From NCBI GenBank assembly GCA_937918935.1, contig CAKZSI010000004.1, forward strand, positions 1 through 64,000: 64,000 bases of DNA. Direction: 5' to 3'. The notes beneath the pieces are model-generated. The model searched no databases and was not told the origin of the DNA. It saw only the letters and a list, made by a program, of their open reading frames with translations. A program made the position numbers and the translations under genes. Below, piece by piece: positions 8,761 to 16,928 of this stretch (its first letter is position 1; every line of letters begins with the position of its first letter). This DNA is from an uncultured Chloroflexales bacterium (GTDB lineage: Bacteria; Chloroflexota; Chloroflexia; Chloroflexales; Chloroflexaceae).

Positions 8761-9828
8761 TCACGCGCCCTGCAAATGGGCATGCAAGGCCGTGTTGAAC
8801 TCCTCCGGCTTCTCGAGGTAGGGCGTATGGCCACAGTCGGCCAGTTGCACCTCGCGGAAGTGGCCCCCGGCAGCCTCATAACGCTCCAGAAAGCGGCGGA
8901 TCTGCCCGACCATCGGCTGCGGGGGATAGACCTCCTCGCCGGGCCAGTTGGGCAGCACGCCGAGCTTGCCCAGGGTGCCGACGTCGAACAGGCTCGCGTT
9001 GGAGACAATCTGGTCATCGGCGCCGTGCACCCAGAGGATCGGCGGCTTAACGGCGGCGGCCAGGATGCGCCCGGGCATCGCACCGAGGTACTTCGGCGAG
9101 AGGGCGTTATTCGGCCCCAGCACACCGGGGGCGACACCCGGCCAGTTCTCGCTCGGCGTCAGGTCGCCGGGATGGTGGTCGGGACGCACCTTGATGCTCA
9201 GCAGGCCGGAGAGCAACTCTTCTTCGCGGGCGGGGCGAAAGGGCGGCTTCCAGTAGTAGGTGTTCATCACCACCCGGGGGGCGGACTGGGGATTCTCCTC
9301 GCTGCGATCCTGGGCAGCCTCGCGCCGGGCGAACTCCTGGCTCACCAGGCCGGCGCCGGAACCGGCGAAGTCCGGCCAGATTGGCGTCCCGTCTACGTCT
9401 TTGGTGCCGCCGAAGCCGTAGGGCGAGCCGGGAGCGGCCAGGGTAACAGTAATGAGACGCTCGGGGGCGCTGGCGAGCAAGGCCCACGCCACCACGCCGC
9501 CAAGGGAATGGCCAACGACATAGAAGCGCCCGATACCCAGAGCATCGGCGAGGGCCAGCACGTCATCGGCAAAATCATCACACCCGCGCGTGGCGTCCAC
9601 CGGTTTGAACTCGGTATCGCCGTAGCCGCGCAGGTCGGGGGCAATGCCCCGGAAGCCGGCGGGCAGGGCCAGCATGGTCTCTTCCCAGAACGTCGCTGAG
9701 GAGTTGTTCCCGTGGATGAAGATCACGGGAACGCCGTCTTCGGGGCCGCTGAAGCGCACGTGCTGGCGCAGGCGCGGCGTATCAACCATTTGCGAGGTGA
9801 TGCCGGGCAGCAAGGGAATCGTACTCAT
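8761..9828 (-). CDS. Alpha/beta hydrolase (epoxide hydrolase/haloalkane dehalogenase-like)
   Basis: A 355-residue alpha/beta hydrolase. IFIHGNNSSATFW (36-48) is the oxyanion-hole strand, VVGHSLGG has the nucleophile Ser, WVHGADDQIV has the acid, and CGHTPYLEKPEEF has the catalytic His. The nucleophile is Ser, so dehalogenase or epoxide hydrolase chemistry (which uses Asp) is unlikely; esterase or C-C hydrolase activity is more probable. A ~100-residue cap insertion explains the extra length. Its ATG overlaps the stop of the acyl-CoA ligase gene by 4 nt (ATGA), so the two are translationally coupled and probably share a pathway. Confidence 0.85.
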   Translation of the reverse strand: MSTIPLLPGITSQMVDTPRLRQHVRFSGPEDGVPVIFIHGNNSSATFWEETMLALPAGFRGIAPDLRGYGDTEFKPVDATRGCDDFADDVLALADALGIGRFYVVGHSLGGVVAWALLASAPERLITVTLAAPGSPYGFGGTKDVDGTPIWPDFAGSGAGLVSQEFARREAAQDRSEENPQSAPRVVMNTYYWKPPFRPAREEELLSGLLSIKVRPDHHPGDLTPSENWPGVAPGVLGPNNALSPKYLGAMPGRILAAAVKPPILWVHGADDQIVSNASLFDVGTLGKLGVLPNWPGEEVYPPQPMVGQIRRFLERYEAAGGHFREVQLADCGHTPYLEKPEEFNTALHAHLQGA

Positions 9829-11387
9829 GCGCGTTCCTCCTGTGGTGAGGTGACATAGGCGCGAACCAGGGCCTGCTTGTCGATCTTGCCCGCGGCGGTC
9901 TTGGGCAGCGCTTCGGCCCAGATGACCCGGCGGGGGAGCTTGTAGCGGGCGAGCCGCTCTCCGGCAAAGGCCAGCAGGTCGTCGCTATCGAGCGGTTGGC
10001 CGGGACGCGGCGCCACCACGGCCCAGCCCACTTCGCCCCACCTGGGGTCGGGGGCAGCGATGAGCGCCACTTCGGCCACCACGGGGTGGGCGGCCAGTAC
10101 GCTCTCCACCTCGGCGGGATAGATGTTTTCGCCGCCGGAGATAATCACATCTTTCAGCCGGCCAACAATCGTGTAGTAGCCCTCTTCATCGCGCACGGCC
10201 AGATCGCCGGTGTGCAGCCAGCCATCGGCGGTGAAGGCCCTGGCCGTCTCGGCGGGGCGACCCCAGTAGCCCGCGCAGACGTGCGGCCCGCGAATGAGCA
10301 ATTCGCCCACCGTGCCCGGCCCCACCTCGTGACCCTCGGCATCCACCAGTTTGAGGTCAATAAACATCAGCGGATGGCCCACCGCGCCCGGCTTGCGGCG
10401 CACGTCTTCGGGCGGCAGCCAGAAGGTGTTGGGACCGGCCTCGGTGAGACCGTAGCCGGTCTTGAAATCTACGCCCCGGCGCCAGAACTCTTCAAAGACA
10501 GGCATGGGGCAGGGCGCGCCGCCGCTGATCACCAGCTTGAGCCGCGAAAAATCAACCTCGGGCCAGCGGGGGTGCTGTTGCAGGGCGATGAACATGGTTG
10601 GCACGCCGAAGAAGAGGGTCACTACCCCCGAGTTGACCAGATCGAACACCTGGTCAACCTGAAACCCTTTGCAAACGACCGAGGCCCCGCCGACGAGTAC
10701 CAGGGGCGCAGTGAAGACATTCAGTCCGCCGGTGTGAAACAGGGGCGCATTGAGAATGGCGACATCGCGGGCATCGAGGCCCCAGCTCGCCACGGTGTTC
10801 ACAGCGTTCCAGGCGACGTTCCCGTGGGTGAGCACAGCCCCCTTGGGCGTGCCGGTGGTGCCGCCAGTGTAGCAGATCACCCAGGGGGCGTCCCAACTCA
10901 GGGCGAGGGGGGGCACAGGCTCATCGCAGGCATCGCGTTCATCAAAGACGACATCGCTCTCCGCAGCGCGGGTGGCAGCATCGAAGGCCATCCAGACGCG
11001 CACCGAGGGCGCCTGCGGGCGCAGATCGGCGATCAGCGGGGCGAATTCGGGGCCATACACGAAGACGCCGGGAGTGCCATCGGCGACCAGGGCGGCCAGT
11101 TCGGCGGGGGTGAGCCGCCAGTTGAGGGGCTGCATAATCGCGCCGATTTTCCCGCAGGCGAACCACAGATCGAGAAAGGCGACCGAGTTGTAGGCCAGCA
11201 CCGCCACCCGTTCGCCGCGGGCCACACCGAGGCGCCGCAGCAGCGCCGCCGCACGGGTAGCCTGGGCATCCCAGGCGGCGTAGGTGATCGGTCGCATGCC
11301 GCATTCGGCATCGTAGAGGGCGGTCCTGTCAGGGGTCAGCCGGGCGCGCCGGCCGAGCCAGTCACCGAGATACATTTCCATAGGCAC
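9825..11387 (-). CDS. Acyl-CoA synthetase (AMP-forming)
   Basis: A 520-residue ANL-superfamily ligase that activates a carboxylic acid, probably a fatty acid, through an acyl-adenylate to its CoA thioester. CYTGGTTGTPKGAVLTH is the P-loop, TGYGLTEAG the adenylate-binding motif, GWLHTGD the hinge region, and KTAAGKIDK carries the C-terminal catalytic lysine. Length and motif order are normal for FadD/MenE-like acyl-CoA ligases. It is the first gene of a two-gene unit with the downstream alpha/beta hydrolase (4-nt overlap). A KAS III-like gene lies upstream on the same strand after 358 nt, suggesting linked acyl metabolism. Confidence 0.88.
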   Translation of the reverse strand: MPMEMYLGDWLGRRARLTPDRTALYDAECGMRPITYAAWDAQATRAAALLRRLGVARGERVAVLAYNSVAFLDLWFACGKIGAIMQPLNWRLTPAELAALVADGTPGVFVYGPEFAPLIADLRPQAPSVRVWMAFDAATRAAESDVVFDERDACDEPVPPLALSWDAPWVICYTGGTTGTPKGAVLTHGNVAWNAVNTVASWGLDARDVAILNAPLFHTGGLNVFTAPLVLVGGASVVCKGFQVDQVFDLVNSGVVTLFFGVPTMFIALQQHPRWPEVDFSRLKLVISGGAPCPMPVFEEFWRRGVDFKTGYGLTEAGPNTFWLPPEDVRRKPGAVGHPLMFIDLKLVDAEGHEVGPGTVGELLIRGPHVCAGYWGRPAETARAFTADGWLHTGDLAVRDEEGYYTIVGRLKDVIISGGENIYPAEVESVLAAHPVVAEVALIAAPDPRWGEVGWAVVAPRPGQPLDSDDLLAFAGERLARYKLPRRVIWAEALPKTAAGKIDKQALVRAYVTSPQEERA

Positions 11388-11624
11388 GTTCCTGTGTCAG
11401 GCCCTTGTTCAACGTCGGCCATTCCGCCGGATGGTCGGACGAAACCAGATCTTTCAGCTATGGTTCAGGCCGGAGTTACAGTGGCAAAGAGCCTCTCGCG
11501 GCTCCCCTTCCACCCGCTGCGGGCGCGCCCTGGCGGCGCCTGCACGTGTCCGCTGCGAGCAGAACCAGCGTGGTCCTTGCGGGGAGTCCCTCGTCATTAC
11601 TGGTCCGTGAAGTAAGGTCTCTTG

Positions 11625-11726
11625 CATTTCCCCCCCCCTCCCAGCCTCCCCCCGTTGGGGGGAGGAGCCGGACGCCCTCCCCCAACGGGGGGAGGGTTGG
11701 GGAGGGGAAAGCGCTGTTCCGCCAGA
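11625..11726. repeat. Large GC-rich inverted repeat
   Basis: Two ~35-bp arms of the form TTTCCCC..CTCCC.NCCTCCCCCCGTTGGGGG face each other with a short centre. The same arm sequence recurs at 21861-21941 and, shorter, at 41767-41833. The spacer 11388-11745 holds nothing else recognisable. It lies between the KAS III-like and acyl-CoA ligase genes and could form a long cruciform or RNA hairpin. Confidence 0.65.
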
Positions 11727-11745
11727 CCTTCCGGTCCGGCAATAC

Positions 11746-12774
11746 TCAGCCTCTGTGGGGCTCGCCCCAGGCCACGCAGGCGGCAGCCCAGGCGTAACCG
11801 ATGCCCGCGGCGGCCATCACCATCAGATCACCATCGCGCAGACGGCCAGGCTCCAGGCCCCGGCGGATCAGAAACATCTGGTCCTGCTGGCCAACGTGCC
11901 CAAGGTCGCTAAGGTAGCAACTCCGGTCCTCGCGCAGCCCCAGGGCCTCCAGGATGGCCCGGTGGGCGGAGCGTTTCATGTGCAGCAGGTTGAGATAGCC
12001 AATGTCGGCGCGGGTCCTGCCGCTGCGGGCGAGCGCCTCGTCAATCACGGCCAGGAAGTTGGGCATGGAAACTGCATCCAGGCGCTGCTTCATACCTTCG
12101 GGATCGGGCACGTCAATATAGTTGCGGCGCGCCGCGAGCGCCTCGGGGGTCAGCGGCTCGACGGTGCCGCCGGCAGGCACGATCACATCGAGGGAGAAGG
12201 ACCCGTCGGTGATGATGCTGATGCCCAGCAGGTGATTGCGCGAGTGGCCCCGGCGCAGGATGAGCGCGCCGCCGCCGCAACTCAGCCCGATCAGGAAGCG
12301 CGAGCGCGGATTGGCATAATCCACCAGGTCACCGTTGCGATAGCCGCCGGCGATCAACACCGTCTCCACGCCGGGGTCGGCGACCATCAGCCCGCGGGCG
12401 AGTTGCAATGCGGCGATGGTGGCGCCGCAGCGCAGTTGGACATCCATGGCCCATGCGCGGCGAGCGCCGAGGTCGTAGGCCAGCTTGATCCCCGCCGTCC
12501 AGAGAGGATACTCCTTCCATTCCTCGGTAGTGCAGAGCACAACGTCGATGTCCTCGGGGCGAGTGCCGGAGCGCTCCAGGGCATCGCTGGCGGCGCGAAG
12601 GGCCATCGCATTGGTATGGTCGTCGGGGCCGGGTATGGGCTTGCGCTCAATCCCGAATCTGGTGATCAGCACCTCTTCAGGAATGCCGCTACGGCGGGCG
12701 ATCTCCGCCGCGGTGATGGAGGCGGCCGGCACATAGGTGCCCACCTCGACGATACCGATGGGAGCGCTGTTCAT
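11746..12774 (-). CDS. 3-oxoacyl-ACP synthase III-like condensing enzyme
   Basis: A 342-residue thiolase-fold protein of the KAS III/FabH group. The active-site Cys is C116 (VQLRCGATIAALQLA) and His265 lies in LNLLHMKRS. Where FabH has its catalytic Asn (NxGN), this protein reads SDLGHVGQQDQ, with His293. It is therefore probably a specialised acyl-condensing or acyl-transfer enzyme rather than the housekeeping FabH. The ATG at 12774 is preferred because the family homology starts right after it; an upstream TTG gives 15 extra residues. The ribosome site is weak. Downstream on the same strand are an acyl-CoA ligase and a hydrolase. Confidence 0.75.
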   Translation of the reverse strand: MNSAPIGIVEVGTYVPAASITAAEIARRSGIPEEVLITRFGIERKPIPGPDDHTNAMALRAASDALERSGTRPEDIDVVLCTTEEWKEYPLWTAGIKLAYDLGARRAWAMDVQLRCGATIAALQLARGLMVADPGVETVLIAGGYRNGDLVDYANPRSRFLIGLSCGGGALILRRGHSRNHLLGISIITDGSFSLDVIVPAGGTVEPLTPEALAARRNYIDVPDPEGMKQRLDAVSMPNFLAVIDEALARSGRTRADIGYLNLLHMKRSAHRAILEALGLREDRSCYLSDLGHVGQQDQMFLIRRGLEPGRLRDGDLMVMAAAGIGYAWAAACVAWGEPHRG

Positions 12775-12902
12775 ACACCCGGCGTCCAACGACGGAATGT
12801 CCCGATCAATCCGCTTCAAAGGGAGCGCCTGTAGTCAGCACGTGATCACCGCCATTATAACGGTTCGCGCAGATCGGCGCGCAAACCCGGACGCCCGCCG
12901 GT

Positions 12903-13691
12903 TCACATCCTCTGGCGCAACTGGTTGAGCCAGGTCCGCTCTTCCGCTGAAAGCGGCGGCGGCGGAGGGTCCTGTTGATAATCAATTGAGAGATCATAGG
13001 CCGCTTCATCGTAGACCTCGCGCAGCGCCAGACCCAGGTCCAGCACCACGTCGTCATCAGGGGGCAGGAGCGGAACGGGAACGATCGGCAGAGGATCATG
13101 CAGGCGCAGAGGCCACACGTCGGTCGTGGCGGTCTGCGCGCGTGTCAGGGCGATGAGGTACGGCGTCTCTGGCAGTGTAGCATGAAAGATAGGACGCATG
13201 CCGCGCCGCAGCAGATCGAGTTCGAGCAGATGTACGCCGGCCTGATAGAGACGCTGGCGCTTGCGGCGATAGGCGCTCAGACCTGGTTCACGCTTGTTAA
13301 CCGGGGAGATGATCTCGATTGACGTCACCAGTTGATTGCGGGCCGTATCGCGGATCTCGACATTGGGGATCTGCACTTCGACCGGCAGAAGCATCGGGAT
13401 GGTCACGGCAGCCGGGGTAGTCGTCCGGGCCTCGCGGCGCAGCGGCTCGGTCGCAGTGGCGCTGGTCTCCGCCGGACGCTGCGCGCGCATGACCTCAACA
13501 TCGGGGTACATCACCCCCAGATCACTTTCGGGCGTGGTATCCTCGACGACGTAGACGCTCAGACGCGCCGTATAGCGCGGGCGCAGGAGCGGGGTTAACA
13601 CCTGCCGAATCTTGGCCGCCAGGGCATTATGCACATCGGGCCAGAGATAGCCTTCGAGGTAGGGGTCCATGCCTGGAAATGGGGAGGGCAT
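12903..13691 (-). CDS. DUF4058 family protein
   Basis: A 262-residue protein with the hallmark N-terminus MPSPFPGMDPYLE..LWPDVHNALA of DUF4058, a family common in cyanobacteria, planctomycetes and Chloroflexota. EVQIPNVEIRD and VTSIEIISPVNKREPG in the middle resemble a PD-(D/E)XK-like arrangement with acidic and Lys residues, but no function is established. There is no signal peptide or membrane segment. The start and leader are partially duplicated just upstream (13745-13776), hinting at a lost tandem copy. Confidence 0.85.
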   Translation of the reverse strand: MPSPFPGMDPYLEGYLWPDVHNALAAKIRQVLTPLLRPRYTARLSVYVVEDTTPESDLGVMYPDVEVMRAQRPAETSATATEPLRREARTTTPAAVTIPMLLPVEVQIPNVEIRDTARNQLVTSIEIISPVNKREPGLSAYRRKRQRLYQAGVHLLELDLLRRGMRPIFHATLPETPYLIALTRAQTATTDVWPLRLHDPLPIVPVPLLPPDDDVVLDLGLALREVYDEAAYDLSIDYQQDPPPPPLSAEERTWLNQLRQRM

Positions 13692-13776
13692 AGGCGTGGT
13701 CCTTCATAGATAAGAGCCGCGCTGACGGCTGTTCCAGAGCTTGAGAGGGCACAGGCGTGCGCCTTCATAGCATAAG
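13684..13776. repeat. Imperfect direct duplication of the DUF4058 start region
   Basis: 13684-13714 and 13745-13776 share GAGGGCA.AGGCGTG..CCTTCATAG..AAG at a 61-bp offset. The first copy contains the DUF4058 start codon; in the second the ATG has become GTG on the coding strand. It is best read as the scar of a tandem DUF4058 gene or of a slipped duplication. Confidence 0.6.
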
Positions 13777-13814
13777 CGCCTCAGACAGGCGTCAGCAAGG
13801 GCTGCGTAGGCGTG

Positions 13815-13823
13815 TGGTATACT
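13815..13823 (+). promoter_or_regulatory. Extended -10 promoter of the GT2 gene
   Basis: TGG-TATACT lies 45 nt before the ATG at 13869. No good -35 is seen. It reads toward the GT2/WbaP pair. Confidence 0.45.
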
Positions 13824-13868
13824 GCCCGTGGCGATCAGACGACGCGGGCCAGGCCGCCCGGAGGAGCT

Positions 13869-14765
13869 ATGTCGAGCCTCGCCGTCGTTATTCTAAACTA
13901 CAATCGCGCCGATCTGCTGGCGGATTGCCTGAAGTCGATCTATTCCGCGCCGACGCGCTGCGCGCTGACGGTCTGGGTGGTGGACAACGCCTCGACCGAT
14001 GGCAGTGCGGAAATGGTGCAGACACGCTTTCCGCAGGCTCAATTGATCATCAGCCCGGTGAACGGCGGGTTTGCCTACGGGAACAACCTGGCCCTGCGGG
14101 CCATTCTCGCCGGCCCCCGGGTAAGTTACGTGCTTCTGCTCAACAACGACACCGTGGTGCCGCCCGGGGCGCTCGATGGGCTGGTGGAGTACCTGGAGCG
14201 CCACCCGGATGTGGGCGTGGTTGGCCCCAAACTGCTCCTGCCCGACGGCTCGCTCGATCTGGCCTGCCGGCGCAGCTTTCCCAGCCCCGAAGTCGCGTTC
14301 TATCGCATGGCGGGGCTGGCGCGGCTCTTTCCGCGCCACCCGCGCTTCGCCCGCTACAACCTGACCTACCTGGACCCGGATGTGGAGACGGACGTGGACG
14401 CAGTGGTCGGGGCCTGTATGCTGCTGCGCGAGAGCGTGATCCGCGAGGTGGGCCTGCTTGACGAGCGGTTTTTCATGTACGGCGAGGATCTAGACTGGGC
14501 CTACCGCATCAAGCAGTACGGCTGGCGAGTCGTCTACTACCCGCGGGTGGTGGTGTACCACTACAAACGCGCCGCGAGCAGCCGGCGACCCATTCCGTCC
14601 ATCCACGCCTTTTACGACGCGATGCGCATCTTTCATCGGAAGCACTATCGCGCGATAACGCCGGCCCTGCTCAACGCGCTGATTGAGAGCGGCATTACCG
14701 CGAAGGAGTTGCTGGCGCTTGGCCGTAATCTCCTCCTCCCCCCGGCGGCGCGCCGAGTCGGTTAG
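13869..14765 (+). CDS. Glycosyltransferase family 2 (rhamnosyltransferase-like)
   Basis: A 298-residue inverting GT-A glycosyltransferase. VVILNYNR at the N-terminus, VVDNASTDGS, NNDT (the DxD-equivalent metal site) and FFMYGEDLDWAYRIK (catalytic base region) are the pattern of WcaA/rhamnosyltransferase-type GT2 enzymes that add sugars to lipid-linked O-antigen or exopolysaccharide units. The ATG follows GGAGGAG at 4-5 nt, a clear start. The gene overlaps the next one, a sugar-phosphate transferase, so the pair probably builds one surface polysaccharide. Confidence 0.88.
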   Translation: MSSLAVVILNYNRADLLADCLKSIYSAPTRCALTVWVVDNASTDGSAEMVQTRFPQAQLIISPVNGGFAYGNNLALRAILAGPRVSYVLLLNNDTVVPPGALDGLVEYLERHPDVGVVGPKLLLPDGSLDLACRRSFPSPEVAFYRMAGLARLFPRHPRFARYNLTYLDPDVETDVDAVVGACMLLRESVIREVGLLDERFFMYGEDLDWAYRIKQYGWRVVYYPRVVVYHYKRAASSRRPIPSIHAFYDAMRIFHRKHYRAITPALLNALIESGITAKELLALGRNLLLPPAARRVG

Positions 14766-16203
14766 GGCGCGCCCGGCCCTGCGGCCCCGCACCTGGCGCG
14801 CTTTGCTGCGCCTCGGGTTGATCCTCTGCGACCTGGTGGCGCTCAACGGCGCGGTCGTGGGCGTGTTCCTCTATTTTCGCTCGACGATCGAGGCCGCGGG
14901 CGATCGCCTGCCTTCCAACCCCATGGACGTGGCACGCTTCGCCTTGCTCTTCAACCTGACCGCCCTGATCATCTTCGCCGCCAATGGTCTCTACGAGATG
15001 CGCCGGGGCGCCTCACGGGTTGACGAGGCTTTCAAAGTGGTTACGGCAGTGTCGCTGGTGGCCGTGGCGGGGATCGTCATCAACACCCTGCTCCCGCAAC
15101 TGGGCCGCCAGGATCTGCCAATCACCCGCGACGTGCTGGTGTGGAGCTGGGCGATCGCCATCGGCGCGGCGGTGCTGCTCCGCGGCCTGCACCGCGGCGT
15201 GGTGTACTGGCTGCGCCGCCACGGCATCGACACCCGCCGGGTGGTGCTGGTCGGCGCCCGCGAGCCAGGTCAACTCGTCTGGCGCACCATTCGCCGGCGT
15301 CCGGCCCTGGGGTATCGCGTGCAGGGCTTCGTGAGCGACACGGCCCCGGTCGGCAGCGAAGTCGAAGGCTTGCCCGTCCTCGGACGCACCAGCCAGCTCG
15401 GGCGGGTGGTGCGAGCCACCCAGGCCGACGAGGTGATCATCGCCCTGTCGGGGCGCTCTACCCAGGACCTGCTGGAGATCATCAGCCTGGCCGAGGATGA
15501 GTCGGTCGAGATCAAGGTCTATCCCGACACCTTCCAACTGATCACCAACAACGATATTTCGATCGGTGATCTGAGTGACCTGCCGCTGGTATCGGTCAAG
15601 AATGCTGCGCTCGACAACCCCTGGAACCGGGCTCTCAAGCGCGCCCTGGACATCGTGGTGGCGACCACCGTGCTGCTGCTCGGCGCCCCGGTGCTGCTGC
15701 TCATTGCCCTGGCCATCCGCCTGGAGTCGCCCGGACCGGTGTTCTTCCTCCAGGAACGGGTGGGGATGGACCAGCAACCCTTCTGGATGATCAAGTTTCG
15801 CACCATGCGCGTGGACGCCGAGCAACTCGGCGCCTGGACCACGCCCAACGATCCCCGCGTGACGCGAGTAGGGCGCTTCCTGCGCCGCACCAGTCTCGAT
15901 GAATTGCCCCAGTTGATCAACGTACTGCTGGGCGAGATGAGCATCGTCGGCCCGCGCCCCGAACAGCCGCGCTGGGTCGAGCAGTTCAGCCAGCAGATTC
16001 CCCGCTACATGCGCCGTCACAAGGAAAAAGCCGGTCTCACCGGCTGGGCCCAGGTCAACGGGCTGCGCGGCGACACCAGCATCGAGGAACGCACGCGCTA
16101 CGATCTGTACTATATTGAAAACTGGTCGCTACTGTTCGACATCAAGATCATTCTGCGAACGGTCGTCAATTTTCTCACCGGAAAGCAAGAAAACGCATAT
16201 TGA
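14719..16203 (+). CDS. Polyprenyl-phosphate hexose-1-phosphate transferase (WbaP/WcaJ-like)
   Basis: A ~494-residue initiating transferase for exopolysaccharide synthesis. The first half has four hydrophobic segments and a CoA-binding-like Rossmann domain (RRVVLVGAREPGQLV). The C-terminal half is the bacterial sugar-transferase domain with a membrane hairpin, KRALDIVVATTVLLL, PVFFLQERVGMD, FWMIKFRTM, RTSLDELPQLINVL, SIVGPRPE and the end GLTGWAQVNGLRGDT. It would move a hexose-1-phosphate from a UDP-sugar to undecaprenyl phosphate. The start is uncertain: a TTG at 14719 has AAGGAG 10 nt upstream, while a TTG at 14683 has none. It overlaps the upstream GT2. Confidence 0.87.
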   Translation: MAVISSSPRRRAESVRARPALRPRTWRALLRLGLILCDLVALNGAVVGVFLYFRSTIEAAGDRLPSNPMDVARFALLFNLTALIIFAANGLYEMRRGASRVDEAFKVVTAVSLVAVAGIVINTLLPQLGRQDLPITRDVLVWSWAIAIGAAVLLRGLHRGVVYWLRRHGIDTRRVVLVGAREPGQLVWRTIRRRPALGYRVQGFVSDTAPVGSEVEGLPVLGRTSQLGRVVRATQADEVIIALSGRSTQDLLEIISLAEDESVEIKVYPDTFQLITNNDISIGDLSDLPLVSVKNAALDNPWNRALKRALDIVVATTVLLLGAPVLLLIALAIRLESPGPVFFLQERVGMDQQPFWMIKFRTMRVDAEQLGAWTTPNDPRVTRVGRFLRRTSLDELPQLINVLLGEMSIVGPRPEQPRWVEQFSQQIPRYMRRHKEKAGLTGWAQVNGLRGDTSIEERTRYDLYYIENWSLLFDIKIILRTVVNFLTGKQENAY

Positions 16204-16228
16204 CGCTCGCGGACAGGGGGTGTATAAT
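16200..16228 (+). promoter_or_regulatory. Strong promoter TTGACG-17-TATAAT
   Basis: TTGACG at 16200-16205 and TATAAT at 16223-16228 with a 17-nt spacer, starting at the last codon of the WbaP-like gene. The next protein gene starts 700 nt later, and an intrinsic terminator occurs at 16564-16591. The promoter therefore appears to drive a separate non-coding unit. Confidence 0.75.
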
Positions 16229-16591
16229 GCACCCTCGGCTGAGCCAATCAGCCATAGTACTCGCGCCCCCCGTTACGTTTTGGTGACGGGTTTCGCGTTC
16301 CGGGAAGGCACCCGGCACAGCGCAACACGCAACACCGAACACGAAACGGATGTCGTCATCACGGCGGTCGCTGTTGACCTCCTCTCTTTCTGATGGCGCC
16401 GGGCGGGCTTTTGTGAGGTTTTATGGACGTCTGCCAACAACTGCGCGCACCTGCGCTGCGCATTGCGAACAGCATCGCCATGCGGCTTGCGGCTGGGCAG
16501 GCGTTTCATTGGCCTGCCTCTGGATAGTTACGCCTCGCGCGTCGTTCCTCTCTGGTTCTCCGCAAGCCCTTGCCGAGGCAGGGGCTTTTTT
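16229..16591 (+). ncRNA. Candidate structured non-coding RNA
   Basis: A 360-nt segment bounded by a strong promoter and an intrinsic terminator, with no credible ORF. Local hairpins are visible: GGCTGA-gccaa-TCAGCC, CCCGTTAC-loop-GTGACGGG, and a nested arrangement in 16400-16515 in which GGGCGGGC pairs with GCCTGCCT and ACGTCTGCC pairs with GGCAGGCGT around an internal bubble. That bubble-between-stems shape recalls 6S RNA, but I see no conserved 6S sequence. RNase P, tmRNA and SRP RNA core motifs were looked for and not found. Confidence 0.4.
16564..16591 (+). terminator. Intrinsic terminator
   Basis: AAGCCCTTGC, a 4-nt loop, then GCAGGGGCTT followed by TTTT: a 10-bp stem with one G-T pair and a T-run. 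It ends the candidate non-coding unit. Confidence 0.8.
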
Positions 16592-16773
16592 GATCCCCCA
16601 GCGCAGCGCACCACCGCCTGTTCCAGTCGGACTGTGAGGATGCACCTCACGGTTTGAATCCGTGCGCGCTAGAGCGCAATGCCGCCCCCTCGGGGCGGTG
16701 ATCTGACCGTGCGGTTCGATCACCGTCGTTGGATGCGGGAGCGTCCGGCGCTCCGGGGCTGGTCGGAGGAGGA

Positions 16774-16890
16774 TGGGGAAACTTTGTCTCCCCACGCCCC
16801 GCCAGACGGCCCGGAAGGGTGCGGGGAAACGAGGTTTCCCTGCACTCCCGTCGGACGGCCCGGAAGGGTTCGGGGAAACCCGATTTCCCC
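16774..16890. repeat. Three tandem 49-bp palindrome repeats
   Basis: Variants of the GGGGAAAC..GGTTTCCCC palindrome start at 16774, 16823 and 16872, exactly 49 bp apart, with a conserved GACGGCCCGGAAGGGT linker between them. The last copy ends 38 nt before the GTG of the PLP decarboxylase. The regular spacing suggests recent tandem amplification or a multi-site regulatory array. Confidence 0.75.
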
Positions 16891-16928
16891 TGGAAGATTG
16901 CATGGCACCTGGGAGGGATCGATAGAAC

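Noticed and set aside
8761-12774. Possible OleABC long-chain olefin cluster (KAS III-like, AMP ligase, alpha/beta hydrolase)
   Set aside because: Family types match loosely, but the ligase looks like an ordinary acyl-CoA synthetase, the hydrolase carries a Ser nucleophile where OleB-type haloalkane dehalogenase relatives have Asp, and the KAS III-like protein lacks the Asn. Kept only as a distant possibility.
16640-16670. tRNA T-arm-like sequence CACGG-TTTGAAT-CCGTG
   Set aside because: The loop has T for the invariant C, and no matching acceptor, D-arm or anticodon arm can be folded at the right distances.
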